Below are positions 16,634-27,833 of a DNA stretch of 64,000 bases, piece after piece. Origin of the DNA: Streptococcus parauberis NCFD 2020 (GTDB lineage Bacteria > Bacillota > Bacilli > Lactobacillales > Streptococcaceae). How positions within the stretch are numbered: position 1 is the stretch's first letter; the number at the start of each line of letters is the position of its first letter. The notes under the pieces are model-generated. The model ran no database searches and had not been told where the DNA came from. It saw nothing but the letters and a program-made list of their open reading frames with translations. The position numbers were made by a program, and so were the translations under genes. The stretch spans positions 310,001 through 374,000 of the forward strand of contig NZ_AEUT02000001.1 of assembly GCF_000187935.1 (NCBI RefSeq), given 5' to 3'.

Positions 16634-17014
16634 ATGCAATTAATTAGAGAAAAAGAATTTGTCAATCAGTATCATTATGATGCAAGAAATTTAGAATGGG
16701 AAGCCGAAAATGGAATTCCTGAAACAAATTTCGAAGTTACTTTTCAATTAATTGACAAAGACGAAGAAAAGAATGAAACTGTTATTGTTTCAGTTTTACA
16801 ATTTGTTATAGTTAAAGATGAATTTGTAATTAGTGGGGTTATTTCTCAAATGGTGAAAATTGTGGATCGTTTGATTGAGAAACCAAGTGAATTTTCACAA
16901 GAAGAAGTAGAATCACTTGCAGCACCCTTGTTAGACATGGTACAAAGGTTGACATTTGAAGTAACAGAAATTGCTTTAGATAGACCGGGATTCAATTTGG
17001 AGTTTAAAAATTAA
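16634..17014 (+). CDS. DUF1149 family protein
   Basis: Protein of 126 aa, acidic and without signal or membrane segments. It resembles the DUF1149 family of streptococci and lactococci, which has a SecB-like fold; a function is not established. It is preceded by TATAAT (about 16594-16599) and AAGGAG (16617-16622). The stop overlaps the DegV start by one base (TAATG), so the two genes are translationally coupled. Identification rests on overall pattern and context with degV and dapB. Confidence 0.75.
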   Translation: MQLIREKEFVNQYHYDARNLEWEAENGIPETNFEVTFQLIDKDEEKNETVIVSVLQFVIVKDEFVISGVISQMVKIVDRLIEKPSEFSQEEVESLAAPLLDMVQRLTFEVTEIALDRPGFNLEFKN

Positions 17015-17862
17015 TGAAATTAGCAGTAATAACGGACAATACCAGTTATTTACCAAATAGCTTGACTAGTAAAGATAATCTATTTGTACTAGATATTCCA
17101 ATCATGATAGATGGTGAAACATACTATGAAGGAAAAAACATTTCTCTAGATGAGTTTTACACAAAAATGGCAGCTAGTCCTGAATTGCCAAAAACTAGTC
17201 AGCCTGCTTTATCGGAATTAGATGAGTTATTAACAGAACTTGAAAATGATGGTTATAGTCATGTTATTGGCTTATTCTTAGCAGGGGGAATCTCTGGATT
17301 TTGGGCAAATTGTCAATTTTTAGTCGAAGAACATCCACGATTGACCATTGCTTTCCCAGATAGTAAATTAGCATCAGTTCCCGTTTATAATATGTTAACT
17401 AACATTTTTAAGTGGTATGATCAAAATCTTGATTTTCAAACAATAGTTTCTAATTTACAAATTCAAATTGATCATTCATCAGCTTATATTTTAGTAGATG
17501 ACTTAAATCACCTTGTTAAAGGTGGTCGTTTGTCTAATGGGTCAGCTTTATTAGGTAATCTTTTAAGTATCAAGCCAATCTTAAATTTCGATCAAGATGG
17601 TAAAATTGTCGTTTTTGAGAAAATTAGAACTGAGAAAAAAGCATTAAGACGTCTTATTGAGATAGTTACCGAATTGAATGATACCGGTGATTTTGATTTT
17701 TCGATAATCAGTGCAAATGCAAATGATAAAGCAACTCTTTTAAAAAAAATGCTTACTGACAATGGCCTTGACATTAATCTTATCGAAGCTGATTTTAGTG
17801 CAGTTGTCGGAACACATTTAGGTTCAGGTGCAGTAGCTATTGGGTTTTCTCCTAAAATGTAG
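17014..17862 (+). CDS. DegV family fatty-acid-binding protein
   Basis: Protein of 282 aa, normal DegV (FakB-like) length. '[13 protein letters not shown]' at the start, '[16 protein letters not shown]' (the TSQPS-like motif whose residues contact the fatty-acid carboxylate) and '[23 protein letters not shown]' are family hallmarks. FakB proteins present exogenous fatty acids to the kinase FakA. Streptococci have several copies with different chain preference; this one's specificity cannot be read here. It overlaps the preceding gene by one nucleotide. Confidence 0.92.
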   Translation: MKLAVITDNTSYLPNSLTSKDNLFVLDIPIMIDGETYYEGKNISLDEFYTKMAASPELPKTSQPALSELDELLTELENDGYSHVIGLFLAGGISGFWANCQFLVEEHPRLTIAFPDSKLASVPVYNMLTNIFKWYDQNLDFQTIVSNLQIQIDHSSAYILVDDLNHLVKGGRLSNGSALLGNLLSIKPILNFDQDGKIVVFEKIRTEKKALRRLIEIVTELNDTGDFDFSIISANANDKATLLKKMLTDNGLDINLIEADFSAVVGTHLGSGAVAIGFSPKM

Positions 17863-17879
17863 AAAATAGTAGGACAGAC

Positions 17880-18647
17880 ATGAGTATAAAAGTAATTATT
17901 GCTGGTTTTAATGGAAAAATGGGATCAACGACGCTGAATATGGTTAAATCAGAAGCTGATTTAGAAGTTGTTGCTTTACTTGATCCGAAAGCAGTTGAAA
18001 AAGAAATTGAGGGCATACCTGTTTTCAATTCTATAGAAGATTTAGTTGGTTTTGATGCAGATGTTTGGGTTGATTTTACAAATCCTGCAGTAGCATATGA
18101 ACATACTTTTTTTGCGCTTACAAATGGCTTTTGTCCAGTTGTTGGGACGACTGGTTATACCAGCAGTCAATTAGAAGAGCTTTATCAACTTTCTAAAGTT
18201 AAACAAGTAGGTGGATTAATTGCTCCAAATTTTGCCATAGGTGCCTTACTTTTAATGGAATTTGCAGCTAAAGCAGCTAAATATTTCCCAGATTTAGAAA
18301 TTATTGAGTTGCATCACAATCAGAAAAAAGATGCTCCTAGTGGTACAGCAATGAAAACTGCAGAAATGATTACTCGGTCTAAGGCAGATAGTACAGAATA
18401 CAGAGTTGAAGATGAAGAATTACTTGCTGGAGCTCGAGGAGCTAACTACAATGGAATCCATATCCACAGTGTCCGCTTACCAGGACTAGTCGCTCATCAA
18501 GAAGTAATTTTTGGTGGTCCGGGAGAAGGCTTGACAATTCGCCATGACTCCTATAATCGAGACTCTTTTATGCAAGGTGTTAAGATTGCAATAAAAGAAG
18601 TTATCAAAAAAGATCAATTAGTATACGGATTAGAGAATTTACTATGA
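17880..18647 (+). CDS. dapB: 4-hydroxy-tetrahydrodipicolinate reductase
   Basis: Lysine/diaminopimelate pathway enzyme of 255 aa that uses NAD(P)H. The nucleotide-binding '[17 protein letters not shown]' is at the N-terminus, and the catalytic signature '[15 protein letters not shown]' at about residues 143-157 has the usual His-His and Lys. It lies 17 nt after degV and overlaps cca by 4 nt. Lysine for streptococcal cross-bridges comes through this route; no other dap genes are in the window. Confidence 0.96.
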   Translation: MSIKVIIAGFNGKMGSTTLNMVKSEADLEVVALLDPKAVEKEIEGIPVFNSIEDLVGFDADVWVDFTNPAVAYEHTFFALTNGFCPVVGTTGYTSSQLEELYQLSKVKQVGGLIAPNFAIGALLLMEFAAKAAKYFPDLEIIELHHNQKKDAPSGTAMKTAEMITRSKADSTEYRVEDEELLAGARGANYNGIHIHSVRLPGLVAHQEVIFGGPGEGLTIRHDSYNRDSFMQGVKIAIKEVIKKDQLVYGLENLL

Positions 18648-19855
18648 AATTAATGACAATGCCTTCTGAATTTCAGAAGGCTTTACCAATATTAAAGAAA
18701 ATAAAAGATGCTGGATTTCAGGCCTACTTTGTTGGTGGTGGAGTCAGAGATATTCTTTTAGATAGGCCAATTCATGACGTAGATATTGCAACATCATCCT
18801 ATCCTCAAGAAACGAAAAATATTTTTGAAAGAACTGTTGATATTGGGATTGAACATGGAACAGTTTTAGTCCTTGAAAATGGTGGTGAGTATGAAATCAC
18901 TACCTTTCGAACTGAGGATGTTTATGTTGATTATCGAAGACCTAGCCAGGTCTCTTTTGTGCGTTCTCTGGAAGAAGATTTAAAAAGAAGAGATTTTACA
19001 GTTAATGCATTAGCGTTGGACGAAACTGGACAAATAATTGATGCTTTTACCGGCTTAGAAGACATAAAAAACAAAGAATTACGGGCAGTTGGAAAAGCCG
19101 AAGAACGTTTTGAAGAAGATGCTTTACGGATTATGCGAGGGTTTCGCTTTTCTGCAACATTAGACTTTTCTATTGAAAAAGAAACTTTCGTAGCAATGTG
19201 TTCACATGCCCCATTATTAGAAAAAATATCAGTTGAACGCTCATTCATTGAATTTGACAAATTACTTATTGCAGATAAATGGAAGAGAGGCTTACGCCTT
19301 TTAATTAATGCTAAAGCACATCTCTACCTCCCTGGTTTAGCCAATAAAGAGAGTGAACTACGAAATGTGCTATTGGAAGTAGCGGATGATTTTATTTATA
19401 GCAATAGTCCACAAGCTTGGGCCAATTTGATTCTGACATTACAAGTAGAAAGTCCAAAAGAATTTCTAAAAAGCTGGAAAACCTCCAATGATTTCCAAAA
19501 AATTGTCACTAAAATGATTAATTTATATCAGATAAGATTGTCATCATCCTATAATAAATCAACGATTTACAAGTATGGAAAAGACTTAGCTTATCTATGT
19601 GAAAATTTAAGAGAAGCAAAAGGTTTAGAAGCTGAATATAATTTAATAGATGAGTTTGATAAAGAACTAATTATTCATGATAAACATGAAATTTGTGTTA
19701 ATGGCGGAACATTAATAAAAGAATTTGGGATGAAACCAGGTCCACAATTAGGTAGTTTGTTGAAGAAAATTGAAATTGCTATTGTAGAAGGTAGTCTTGC
19801 AAATCAAAAAGCAGATATTTTGGCTTTTGTTGCTAAGGAGAAAGTGAATGAGTGA
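18644..19855 (+). CDS. cca: CCA tRNA nucleotidyltransferase
   Basis: Adds or repairs the 3' CCA of tRNAs. 403 aa, class II architecture. The catalytic head is '[20 protein letters not shown]' plus 'DIATSS' with the D-x-D metal ligands (residues about 28-53). '[15 protein letters not shown]' and '[17 protein letters not shown]' follow in the usual order. It overlaps dapB by 4 nt and the ABC-F gene by 8 nt, so it sits within a tightly packed operon. Confidence 0.97.
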   Translation: MKLMTMPSEFQKALPILKKIKDAGFQAYFVGGGVRDILLDRPIHDVDIATSSYPQETKNIFERTVDIGIEHGTVLVLENGGEYEITTFRTEDVYVDYRRPSQVSFVRSLEEDLKRRDFTVNALALDETGQIIDAFTGLEDIKNKELRAVGKAEERFEEDALRIMRGFRFSATLDFSIEKETFVAMCSHAPLLEKISVERSFIEFDKLLIADKWKRGLRLLINAKAHLYLPGLANKESELRNVLLEVADDFIYSNSPQAWANLILTLQVESPKEFLKSWKTSNDFQKIVTKMINLYQIRLSSSYNKSTIYKYGKDLAYLCENLREAKGLEAEYNLIDEFDKELIIHDKHEICVNGGTLIKEFGMKPGPQLGSLLKKIEIAIVEGSLANQKADILAFVAKEKVNE

Positions 19856-21725
19856 CTTATTAGTTGAAAAATTAAGTAAGACCGTTGGAGACAAAACAGT
19901 ATTTAAAGACATTTCATTCTTAATACATGATTTTGACAGAGTTGGTATTATTGGGGTTAATGGAACTGGGAAAACAACACTACTTGATGTTCTTTCAGAA
20001 AAAATTGGTTTTGATGGGGATATCTCTCCAATAACAAAAGCAAATGGTTATAATATTGCTTACTTAACGCAAGATCCGGTGTTTGATGATCAAACCACCG
20101 TCATTGACACAGTCCTTTCTTCGGATTTACAAGAAATGCAATTAATTAGACAATATGAAAAGTTAATGGCAGATTACTCAGAGTCTAACCAAAGTCTTTT
20201 AGAAAAAGTAATGGCTGATATGGATCGATTAGATGCTTGGTCGATTGAAAGTGATGTCAAAACAGTTCTTTCGAAATTAGGTATTCATCAACTACAAGCA
20301 AAAGTAGGCTCATTATCCGGGGGCTTGCGTAGACGTGTCCAATTGGCTCAAGTTTTACTTGGCTCGGCGGACCTCTTGCTCTTAGATGAACCTACCAATC
20401 ACTTGGATATAGATACTATTTCTTGGTTGACTAATTATTTAAAAGCTAGCAAAAAAACAGTGCTTTTTATCACCCACGATCGTTATTTCCTTGATAGTTT
20501 AGCAACTCGTATTTTTGAACTTGATAATGCAAGTTTGACAGAGTATCAAGGGAATTATCAAGATTATGTCCGTTTAAAGGCGGAACAGGATGAGCGAGAC
20601 GCTGCAAACTTACATAAAAAGAAACAGCTCTATAAACAAGAACTAACTTGGATGAGACGTCAGCCACAAGCTCGAGCAACAAAACAACAAGCTCGAATAA
20701 GTCGATTCCATAACTTAAAAACAGAAGTTCATGTTGATAATAATCAAAATCAACTTGATATAAATTTTGAAACGAGTCGTATTGGCAAAAAAGTAATTAG
20801 TTTTGATCATGTAACATTTGGCTATGATGATAAGAAAGTGATTAATGACTTTTCACTGATTATTCAAAATAGAGACAGGATTGGGATAGTTGGTGATAAC
20901 GGCGTTGGGAAATCGACCCTTCTTCATTTGATTAATGCAGATTTGCAGGCTCAATTTGGAAAAATAGACATTGGTGAAACAATAAAAATTGGCTATTTTT
21001 CACAACAAATCAAAGATATGGATGTCAATAAACGGATGATTACTTATTTGCAAGAGATTGCGGATGAAGTAAAAACAAGCGGTGGTTCAACTAGTATCAG
21101 TGAATTATTAGAACAATTTCTCTTTCCAAGATCTACTCATGGTAGTTTAATCTCAAAATTATCAGGTGGTGAGAAAAAAAGATTGTATCTCTTGAAAATC
21201 TTGATTGAGAAGCCCAATGTTCTCCTATTAGATGAACCGACCAATGATTTGGATATTGCCACTTTGACTGTTTTGGAGAGTTTTCTGCAATCATTTAATG
21301 GTCCCGTAATTACTGTCAGTCATGACAGATATTTTTTAGATAAGGTAGCAAATAAAATTCTAGCTTTTGAAAATGGTACAATCAGAGAGTTCTTTGGAAA
21401 CTACAGTGATTATTTGGACGAAAAAGACTTTGAAAAAAATGAAATCAGCCAAAGTTTGAAACAAGAAAGTCTTAAAGTGACAAAAAAAGTTATGGTTAAT
21501 CAGAAGAAGCGCATGTCTTATCTAGAGAAAAAAGAATGGGCAGAAATTGAAGATAAAATTGCCCAACAAGAAGATAAGATAGAAGCGACTGAGCAAGAGA
21601 TGCAAACTATTTCAACATCAGATTACGGCCAACTAATGGATCTGCAAGCATCTGTTGAAAAAATGAATAAAGAACTCTTAGAGATGTATGACCGTTATGA
21701 GTATCTTAGTGAACTAGAGGAATAA
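19848..21725 (+). CDS. ABC-F family ATPase (Uup-like)
   Basis: Soluble protein of 625 aa with two ABC domains and no membrane segments. Walker A motifs are '[12 protein letters not shown]' (about residue 37) and '[12 protein letters not shown]' (about 348). Signatures are '[13 protein letters not shown]' and '[13 protein letters not shown]', each followed by '[12 protein letters not shown]' or '[12 protein letters not shown]'. Between them is a charged linker (about 240-300), and at the end a coiled-coil tail (about 525-625), as in Uup. ABC-F proteins act on the ribosome exit or peptidyl-transferase site. Nothing marks it as an antibiotic-protection type. Confidence 0.92.
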   Translation: MSDLLVEKLSKTVGDKTVFKDISFLIHDFDRVGIIGVNGTGKTTLLDVLSEKIGFDGDISPITKANGYNIAYLTQDPVFDDQTTVIDTVLSSDLQEMQLIRQYEKLMADYSESNQSLLEKVMADMDRLDAWSIESDVKTVLSKLGIHQLQAKVGSLSGGLRRRVQLAQVLLGSADLLLLDEPTNHLDIDTISWLTNYLKASKKTVLFITHDRYFLDSLATRIFELDNASLTEYQGNYQDYVRLKAEQDERDAANLHKKKQLYKQELTWMRRQPQARATKQQARISRFHNLKTEVHVDNNQNQLDINFETSRIGKKVISFDHVTFGYDDKKVINDFSLIIQNRDRIGIVGDNGVGKSTLLHLINADLQAQFGKIDIGETIKIGYFSQQIKDMDVNKRMITYLQEIADEVKTSGGSTSISELLEQFLFPRSTHGSLISKLSGGEKKRLYLLKILIEKPNVLLLDEPTNDLDIATLTVLESFLQSFNGPVITVSHDRYFLDKVANKILAFENGTIREFFGNYSDYLDEKDFEKNEISQSLKQESLKVTKKVMVNQKKRMSYLEKKEWAEIEDKIAQQEDKIEATEQEMQTISTSDYGQLMDLQASVEKMNKELLEMYDRYEYLSELEE

Positions 21726-21728
21726 TCT

Positions 21729-22202
21729 ATGACAATCCGACCTATCGAGGAAAAAGATGACCAAGCTATAGCCCAAATAATAAAAAAATCCTTAGAAGCA
21801 GTAGGTTTGGACCAAGAGGGAACAGCATATACCGACCCACAATTAAATCACTTAACAAGTTACTACAGTGAAGCGCCGAAATCACAGTATTTCGTGATGA
21901 GTAGTGAAAACAAAATTCTAGGCGGAGCAGGGTATGCTAGACTAACACCTGAAATAGCAGAATTACAAAAATGTTATGTGACAAAAGAAGCTCGTCGTCA
22001 AGGAATTGCTAGCGCACTCATAGAACACCTTGAGCAAGAAGCCAAGGAACATGACTATCAAGCTATCTATTTGGAAAGCTCGTCGCTTTTAAAAGAAGCT
22101 ATCAGTTTTTACCGTCATCATGGTTATGAAAAATTATCAAAACCATTACCTAATAATCAAAACCATCATGCTATGGATATTTGGATGATGAAAAAATTGT
22201 AA
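21729..22202 (+). CDS. GNAT family N-acetyltransferase
   Basis: Acetyl-CoA-dependent acyltransferase of 157 aa. The acetyl-CoA loop is visible as 'VTKEARRQGIASALIEHLEQ' (about residues 84-103, with RxxGxA), followed by 'YLESSSLLKEAISFYRHHGY'. The substrate is unknown. It starts 3 nt after the ABC-F gene and ends inside the first copy of a 32-bp tandem repeat, which supplies its stop codon. Confidence 0.88.
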   Translation: MTIRPIEEKDDQAIAQIIKKSLEAVGLDQEGTAYTDPQLNHLTSYYSEAPKSQYFVMSSENKILGGAGYARLTPEIAELQKCYVTKEARRQGIASALIEHLEQEAKEHDYQAIYLESSSLLKEAISFYRHHGYEKLSKPLPNNQNHHAMDIWMMKKL

Positions 22203-22255
22203 TTATTTGAAAATTTTAGGATAAAAAAATTGTAATTATTTGAAAATTATAGGAT
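22191..22255 (+). repeat. Tandem duplication of 32 bp (33-bp period)
   Basis: Copies at 22191-22222 and 22224-22255 are identical except for one base (TTTTAGG versus TTATAGG). The first copy contains the last codons and stop of the GNAT gene; the second is wholly intergenic. It looks like a recent slippage duplication, and it moves the following exporter promoter away from the GNAT gene. Confidence 0.9.
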
Positions 22256-22272
22256 AAAAAAATAATTTATGT

Positions 22273-22313
22273 TACACTAGAATAAAGTAAGGAGTGCTGC
22301 TAGCACTTCTTTT
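22273..22313 (+). promoter_or_regulatory. Possible promoter and attenuator hairpin before the first ABC exporter
   Basis: A -10-like TACACT (22273-22278) is followed by AAGGAGTGCT (22289-22298) pairing with AGCACTTCTT (22302-22311), one G-T pair, and a short T-run. Its place between promoter and gene suggests transcription attenuation, as reported for patAB in S. pneumoniae. The T-run is only about four bases and the loop is 3 nt, so termination would be weak. Confidence 0.5.
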
Positions 22314-22336
22314 AATGTATCAAATGGAGGTGTTGA

Positions 22337-24073
22337 ATGGGATTAATTTGGTCTTATTTAAAAAACAAAAAGTATTGGCTGTTTTTAGATTTTGTAGGAG
22401 CTATTTTTTTCGTATTAGTTAACTTAGGACTCCCGACAATTTTGGCCAAGATGATTGACCAAGGAGTTGTTCAAAACAATACAGATGCTTTATATTATTG
22501 GGCTATGATGATGTTTATCATTGTTGTCTTAGGAGTTATTGGACGGATCATTCTATCCTATGCTTCCAGCAAATTAACAACAACAATGATTAAGGAACTT
22601 CGCAATGACATGTACAGCCGCTTGCAGGACTATTCTCATACGGAGTATGAGAAAATTGGTGTCTCATCATTGGTGACTCGGATAACAAATGACGCCTTTG
22701 TACTTATGCAATTTGCTGAAATGTCATTAAGATTAGGTGTTGTGACACCATTGATGATGATTTTTTCTGTGGTGATGATACTATTAACCAGTCCTTCGCT
22801 TGCTTGGATTGTGGCTGTATTGATGCCATTACTAGTTTTTGTAGTTATTTATGTTGCTATCAAAACCAAACCCTTATCTGAGAAACAACAAAATACGCTG
22901 GATAAGATTAACCAGCTTGTTCGCGAAAATTTAACAGGTTTACGTGTTATCAGAGCTTTTTCAAGAGAGGACTTTCAAGAAGAACGTTTTGCTCAAAAGA
23001 ACCAAGAATATGCTGAAACATCACGTCAATTATTCACACTGACTGGTTTGACAGAGCCTTTATTTGTCCAAATTATTATTGCAATGATTGTAGCAATTGT
23101 CTGGTTTGCTTTAGATCCTTTAACAAATCAAGAAATCAAAATTGGTGACTTAGTAGCATTTATTGAATATAGTTTCCATGCCATGTTCTCTTTCTTGATG
23201 TTTGCCAATCTCTTTACCATGTACCCTCGCATGTCTGTTTCAAGCAAGCGAATTAATGAAGTGCTGGATATGCCAATTTCAATTTCCAAAAATGAGGATG
23301 GGATTACTGAAAGTGAAACTAAAGGTTACCTTGAATTTGATAATGTTACCTTTTCTTATCCTGGAGAGACAGAAAATCCTGTCCTTCAAAATATCTCATT
23401 TAAAACAAAACCTGGGGAAACCATTGCTTTTATTGGATCGACAGGGTCAGGTAAGTCATCCCTTGTTAATTTAATCCCTCGATTCTTTGATGTTACATTC
23501 GGGAGAATACTGGTCGACGGCATCGATGTCAGAGATTACCAACTAAAAGCTTTGCGTGCAAAGATAGGCTTTATTCCACAAAAAGCTCTGCTATTCACCG
23601 GGACTATCGAAGATAATCTAAAATATGGAAAAGCAGATGCTAGCCTACCAGAACTAGATCAAGCCACAGAGGTTTCTCAGGCTCGCGAATTTATAGCCAG
23701 CCGTGAGGAAGGTTATCAAACGCATTTGGCTGAGGCTGGAAGCAATCTATCTGGAGGACAAAAGCAAAGATTGTCGATTGCCCGAGCAGTCGTTAAAAAA
23801 CCAGATATTTACATCTTTGATGATTCCTTCTCAGCATTAGATTATAAGACAGATGCCGAATTAAGAAGACGCTTGAAAGAAGTGACGGACAATGCAACTG
23901 TCTTAATTGTCGCTCAGCGTGTTGGAACAATTATGGATGCTGATCAAATCATTGTTCTTGATCAAGGACAAATTGTTGGTCGAGGGACGCATGAAGAATT
24001 ACTAGAAAGTAATGAGATTTATGCTGAAATTGCCAAATCTCAATTAAATAGTAAAAAGGAGGTAGCTGACTAA
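22337..24073 (+). CDS. Heterodimeric ABC exporter, subunit 1 (degenerate catalytic site)
   Basis: Half-transporter of 578 aa with six membrane helices (about residues 15-300) and one ATPase domain (about 330-570). Walker A is 'GSTGSGKSSL' and the signature 'LSGGQKQRLS' is intact. Walker B ends in 'IFDDSFSALD', so the catalytic Glu is Asp, and the switch His is replaced by Gln ('IVAQRVGTI'). Those losses are typical of the first subunit of LmrCD/BmrCD-like heterodimers, which export drugs or lipids. AAATGGAGG precedes the ATG, and the last base is shared with the next gene (TAATG). Confidence 0.9.
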   Translation: MGLIWSYLKNKKYWLFLDFVGAIFFVLVNLGLPTILAKMIDQGVVQNNTDALYYWAMMMFIIVVLGVIGRIILSYASSKLTTTMIKELRNDMYSRLQDYSHTEYEKIGVSSLVTRITNDAFVLMQFAEMSLRLGVVTPLMMIFSVVMILLTSPSLAWIVAVLMPLLVFVVIYVAIKTKPLSEKQQNTLDKINQLVRENLTGLRVIRAFSREDFQEERFAQKNQEYAETSRQLFTLTGLTEPLFVQIIIAMIVAIVWFALDPLTNQEIKIGDLVAFIEYSFHAMFSFLMFANLFTMYPRMSVSSKRINEVLDMPISISKNEDGITESETKGYLEFDNVTFSYPGETENPVLQNISFKTKPGETIAFIGSTGSGKSSLVNLIPRFFDVTFGRILVDGIDVRDYQLKALRAKIGFIPQKALLFTGTIEDNLKYGKADASLPELDQATEVSQAREFIASREEGYQTHLAEAGSNLSGGQKQRLSIARAVVKKPDIYIFDDSFSALDYKTDAELRRRLKEVTDNATVLIVAQRVGTIMDADQIIVLDQGQIVGRGTHEELLESNEIYAEIAKSQLNSKKEVAD

Positions 24074-25842
24074 TGACAGAAAAACATGTATTCAAAAGAA
24101 TCTGGACTTATCTTAGGAAATATAAAACATCATTAATTTCAGCTGTCCTTTTAAAAGTCGTTAGTGCCTTAATGAGTTCTTTAGAGCCTTTTGTCCTTGG
24201 TCTTGCTATTACAGAGATATCAAATAACCTCATTGAGATGGCTAAAGGAGTAGAAGGGGCAGGGATTAATAAATCTTATATTGCTTTTATCCTCTTCTTA
24301 TATTTTATCCGTGCTGTCTTTTTTGAAATCGGTTCATATGGCTCTAACTATTTTATGACCAAGGCTGTACAATCAGGGATAAAAGATTTACGTCAGGACT
24401 TAAGTCATAAAATTAATAAAATTCCAGTTTCTTATTTTGATAAGCATCAATTTGGAGATATGTTGGGACGCTTTACATCCGACGTAGAAACTGTCTCAAA
24501 TGCTTTACAACAAGCCTTTTTGCAAATTGTTAATGCCTTCTTAACGATTACTTTTGCAGTTATTATGGCCCTTTATATTAATGCGCCTTTGGCTTCAATT
24601 TTGATTATTAGCGTTCCTTTAATCTATTTTTCTTCTCAATTTGTCTTGAAAAAATCACAACCCTACTTTAAGGAGCAAGCTAAAGTATTAGGGGATATGA
24701 ATGGTTTTGTTCAAGAGAATTTAAGCGGATTTAATATTCTTAAATTATATGGTCGCGAGGATCGATCTGAGGAAGACTTTCATGCCATCACAGATCGCCT
24801 TCAAGAAGTTGGGTTCAAAGCAAGTTTCTTATCTGGGATTATGATGCCCGTATTGCATTTTATCTCTGACTCGGTCTATATGATTATAGCCCTATTAGCC
24901 GGACTCCAAGTTTTGGCAGGAAAACTAGCTATTGGAAATATGCAGGCTTTTGTTCAGTACATCTGGCAAATTAGTCAGCCGATTCAAACAATTACCCAAT
25001 TAGCTCCCGTTCTTCAAAGTTCTAAATCATCACTCGAACGGATTTTTACGGTTCTTGATGAAACTGAAGATCTTTCTAAGGAAAATGTCTCACTAACAGT
25101 GCCCTTGACAGGACAAGTATCCTTTAATCAAGTTGACTTTTCCTATAATGATTCTAAGTCACTGATTAAAGATTTTACCTTAGACGTTGAACCTGGTGAA
25201 ATGATTGCTATCGTTGGTCCGACTGGCGCTGGTAAAACAACTTTGATAAATCTTCTTATGCGTTTCTATGATGTTAAGAGTGGCTCAATTACTGTAGATG
25301 GGATGGATATTAGAGAGATTTCTAGGCAAGCCTATCGTCAGCAATTCGGGATGGTTTTACAGGATGCTTGGTTGTTTGAAGGGACTATTCAAGAGAATCT
25401 TCAATTTGGGAATTTGTCGGCGACAGAAGATGATATCATTCAAGCCGCTGAGACGGCCAACTTTGATCACTTTATTAGTACCTTGCCTGGCGGTTATCAG
25501 ATGATGATGAACCAGGAATCAAGCAATATTTCTCTGGGGCAAAAACAACTCTTAACTATTGCGCGTGCGCTGTTAGCAGATCCGAAAATACTGATTTTGG
25601 ACGAGGCTACCTCATCAGTCGATACCCGTTTAGAATTATTAATTCAAAAAGCGATGAAACGCTTGATGAAAGGTAGAACAAGTTTTGTGATTGATCACCG
25701 TTTATCAACGATTCAAGAAGCAGATAAGATACTAGTTCTAAAAGATGGCCAAATTATTGAACAAGGAAGTCATTACAATCTCCTAGAGGCTCGTGGATTT
25801 TATTATGATCTCTATTATAGCCAGTTCAAAACATCCAATTGA
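24073..25842 (+). CDS. Heterodimeric ABC exporter, subunit 2 (catalytic)
   Basis: Partner half-transporter of 589 aa: six membrane helices, then an ATPase domain (about 345-585). Walker A is 'GPTGAGKTTLINLLMRF', Walker B 'ILILDEATSSVD' keeps the catalytic Glu, and the switch His is present ('FVIDHRLSTI'). Its signature is altered to 'ISLGQKQLLT', complementing the intact signature of subunit 1. The two therefore form one working and one degenerate ATP site. It overlaps subunit 1 by one base, so production is coupled. Substrates are unknown; multidrug export is the usual role. Confidence 0.9.
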   Translation: MTEKHVFKRIWTYLRKYKTSLISAVLLKVVSALMSSLEPFVLGLAITEISNNLIEMAKGVEGAGINKSYIAFILFLYFIRAVFFEIGSYGSNYFMTKAVQSGIKDLRQDLSHKINKIPVSYFDKHQFGDMLGRFTSDVETVSNALQQAFLQIVNAFLTITFAVIMALYINAPLASILIISVPLIYFSSQFVLKKSQPYFKEQAKVLGDMNGFVQENLSGFNILKLYGREDRSEEDFHAITDRLQEVGFKASFLSGIMMPVLHFISDSVYMIIALLAGLQVLAGKLAIGNMQAFVQYIWQISQPIQTITQLAPVLQSSKSSLERIFTVLDETEDLSKENVSLTVPLTGQVSFNQVDFSYNDSKSLIKDFTLDVEPGEMIAIVGPTGAGKTTLINLLMRFYDVKSGSITVDGMDIREISRQAYRQQFGMVLQDAWLFEGTIQENLQFGNLSATEDDIIQAAETANFDHFISTLPGGYQMMMNQESSNISLGQKQLLTIARALLADPKILILDEATSSVDTRLELLIQKAMKRLMKGRTSFVIDHRLSTIQEADKILVLKDGQIIEQGSHYNLLEARGFYYDLYYSQFKTSN

Positions 25843-25847
25843 AATCT

Positions 25848-25881
25848 TAAACTCCTTTCAAATTTTTGAAGGAGTTTTTTC
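25848..25881 (+). terminator. Terminator of the first exporter operon
   Basis: AACTCCTTC-type arm (AACTCCTTTCAAA) pairs with TTTGAAGGAGTT, followed by T-rich sequence. Confidence 0.9.
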
Positions 25882-25902
25882 AATTTTTATTTGAGTAAAA
25901 GC

Positions 25903-25931
25903 TTGACAAGAATATTCTGAAAATTTATAAT
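25903..25931 (+). promoter_or_regulatory. gdhA promoter
   Basis: TTGACA (25903-25908), 17 bp, TATAAT (25926-25931): a full consensus sigma-A promoter. Confidence 0.9.
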
Positions 25932-25972
25932 AATTATTATCTTATTAAAAGAGTTCAGAAAGGAAAGATTGA

Positions 25973-27319
<1,347 letters not shown>

Positions 27320-27323
27320 ACCT

Positions 27324-27350
27324 AAAAAGAACTCACTGAGTTCTTTTTTT
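27324..27350 (+). terminator. gdhA terminator
   Basis: AAAAAGAACT (27324-27333), loop CACTG, AGTTCTTTTT (27339-27348), then T's. Confidence 0.9.
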
Positions 27351-27385
27351 TGATATACTAATAATGATAAAGAAAAGGGGAAAAT

Positions 27386-27796
27386 ATGTTAAGAACCATT
27401 GTAAAAGATCCATTATTTCTTTCCGAGAAAGCACAAGTTGCAACAAAAGAGGATTTATGGATAGGCAAAGATTTGCAAGATACCTTGACCTATCACCGTG
27501 ATCGCTGTATTGGCCTCGCAGCCAATATGATTGGTGAAAAAAAAGCTGTTATCATTATTAGTATGGGGTTTGTTGATTTGGTCATGTTTAATCCTCAAAT
27601 TATTAAGCAATCTGATGTCTACCAAACAGAAGAATCCTGTTTATCATTAACTGGCTCAAAACCAACTAAACGTTTTGAAACAATTACTGTACGGTATTTA
27701 GATATGAATTGGCGTGAAAAAAATCTTACTCTTACAGGATTACCAGCACAAATTTGTCAACATGAGATGGATCATTTGGAAGGAAAATTAATATAA
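27386..27796 (+). CDS. Peptide deformylase-like protein with altered motif 1
   Basis: Short deformylase homologue of 136 aa (functional PDFs in streptococci are about 200 aa). Motif 2 'ESCLS' (residues 83-87) and motif 3 'HEMDH' (126-130) keep the metal-binding Cys and two His and the catalytic Glu. Motif 1, normally GxGxAAxQ, reads 'GLAANMIG' (43-50), so the conserved Gln that stabilises the transition state is Met48. It is probably the second, non-essential PDF paralogue, with weak or changed activity. AAGGGG precedes the ATG. Confidence 0.85.
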   Translation: MLRTIVKDPLFLSEKAQVATKEDLWIGKDLQDTLTYHRDRCIGLAANMIGEKKAVIIISMGFVDLVMFNPQIIKQSDVYQTEESCLSLTGSKPTKRFETITVRYLDMNWREKNLTLTGLPAQICQHEMDHLEGKLI

Positions 27797-27828
27797 AAAA
27801 GGTATAACTTAATAGTTATACCTTTTTT
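27795..27828. terminator. Bidirectional terminator between the deformylase gene and the 5'-nucleotidase remnant
   Basis: AAAAAAGGTATAACT pairs with AGTTATACCTTTTTT across a 4-nt loop, with A-run and T-run on both sides, so it serves both strands. Confidence 0.92.
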
Positions 27829-27833
27829 AATAC

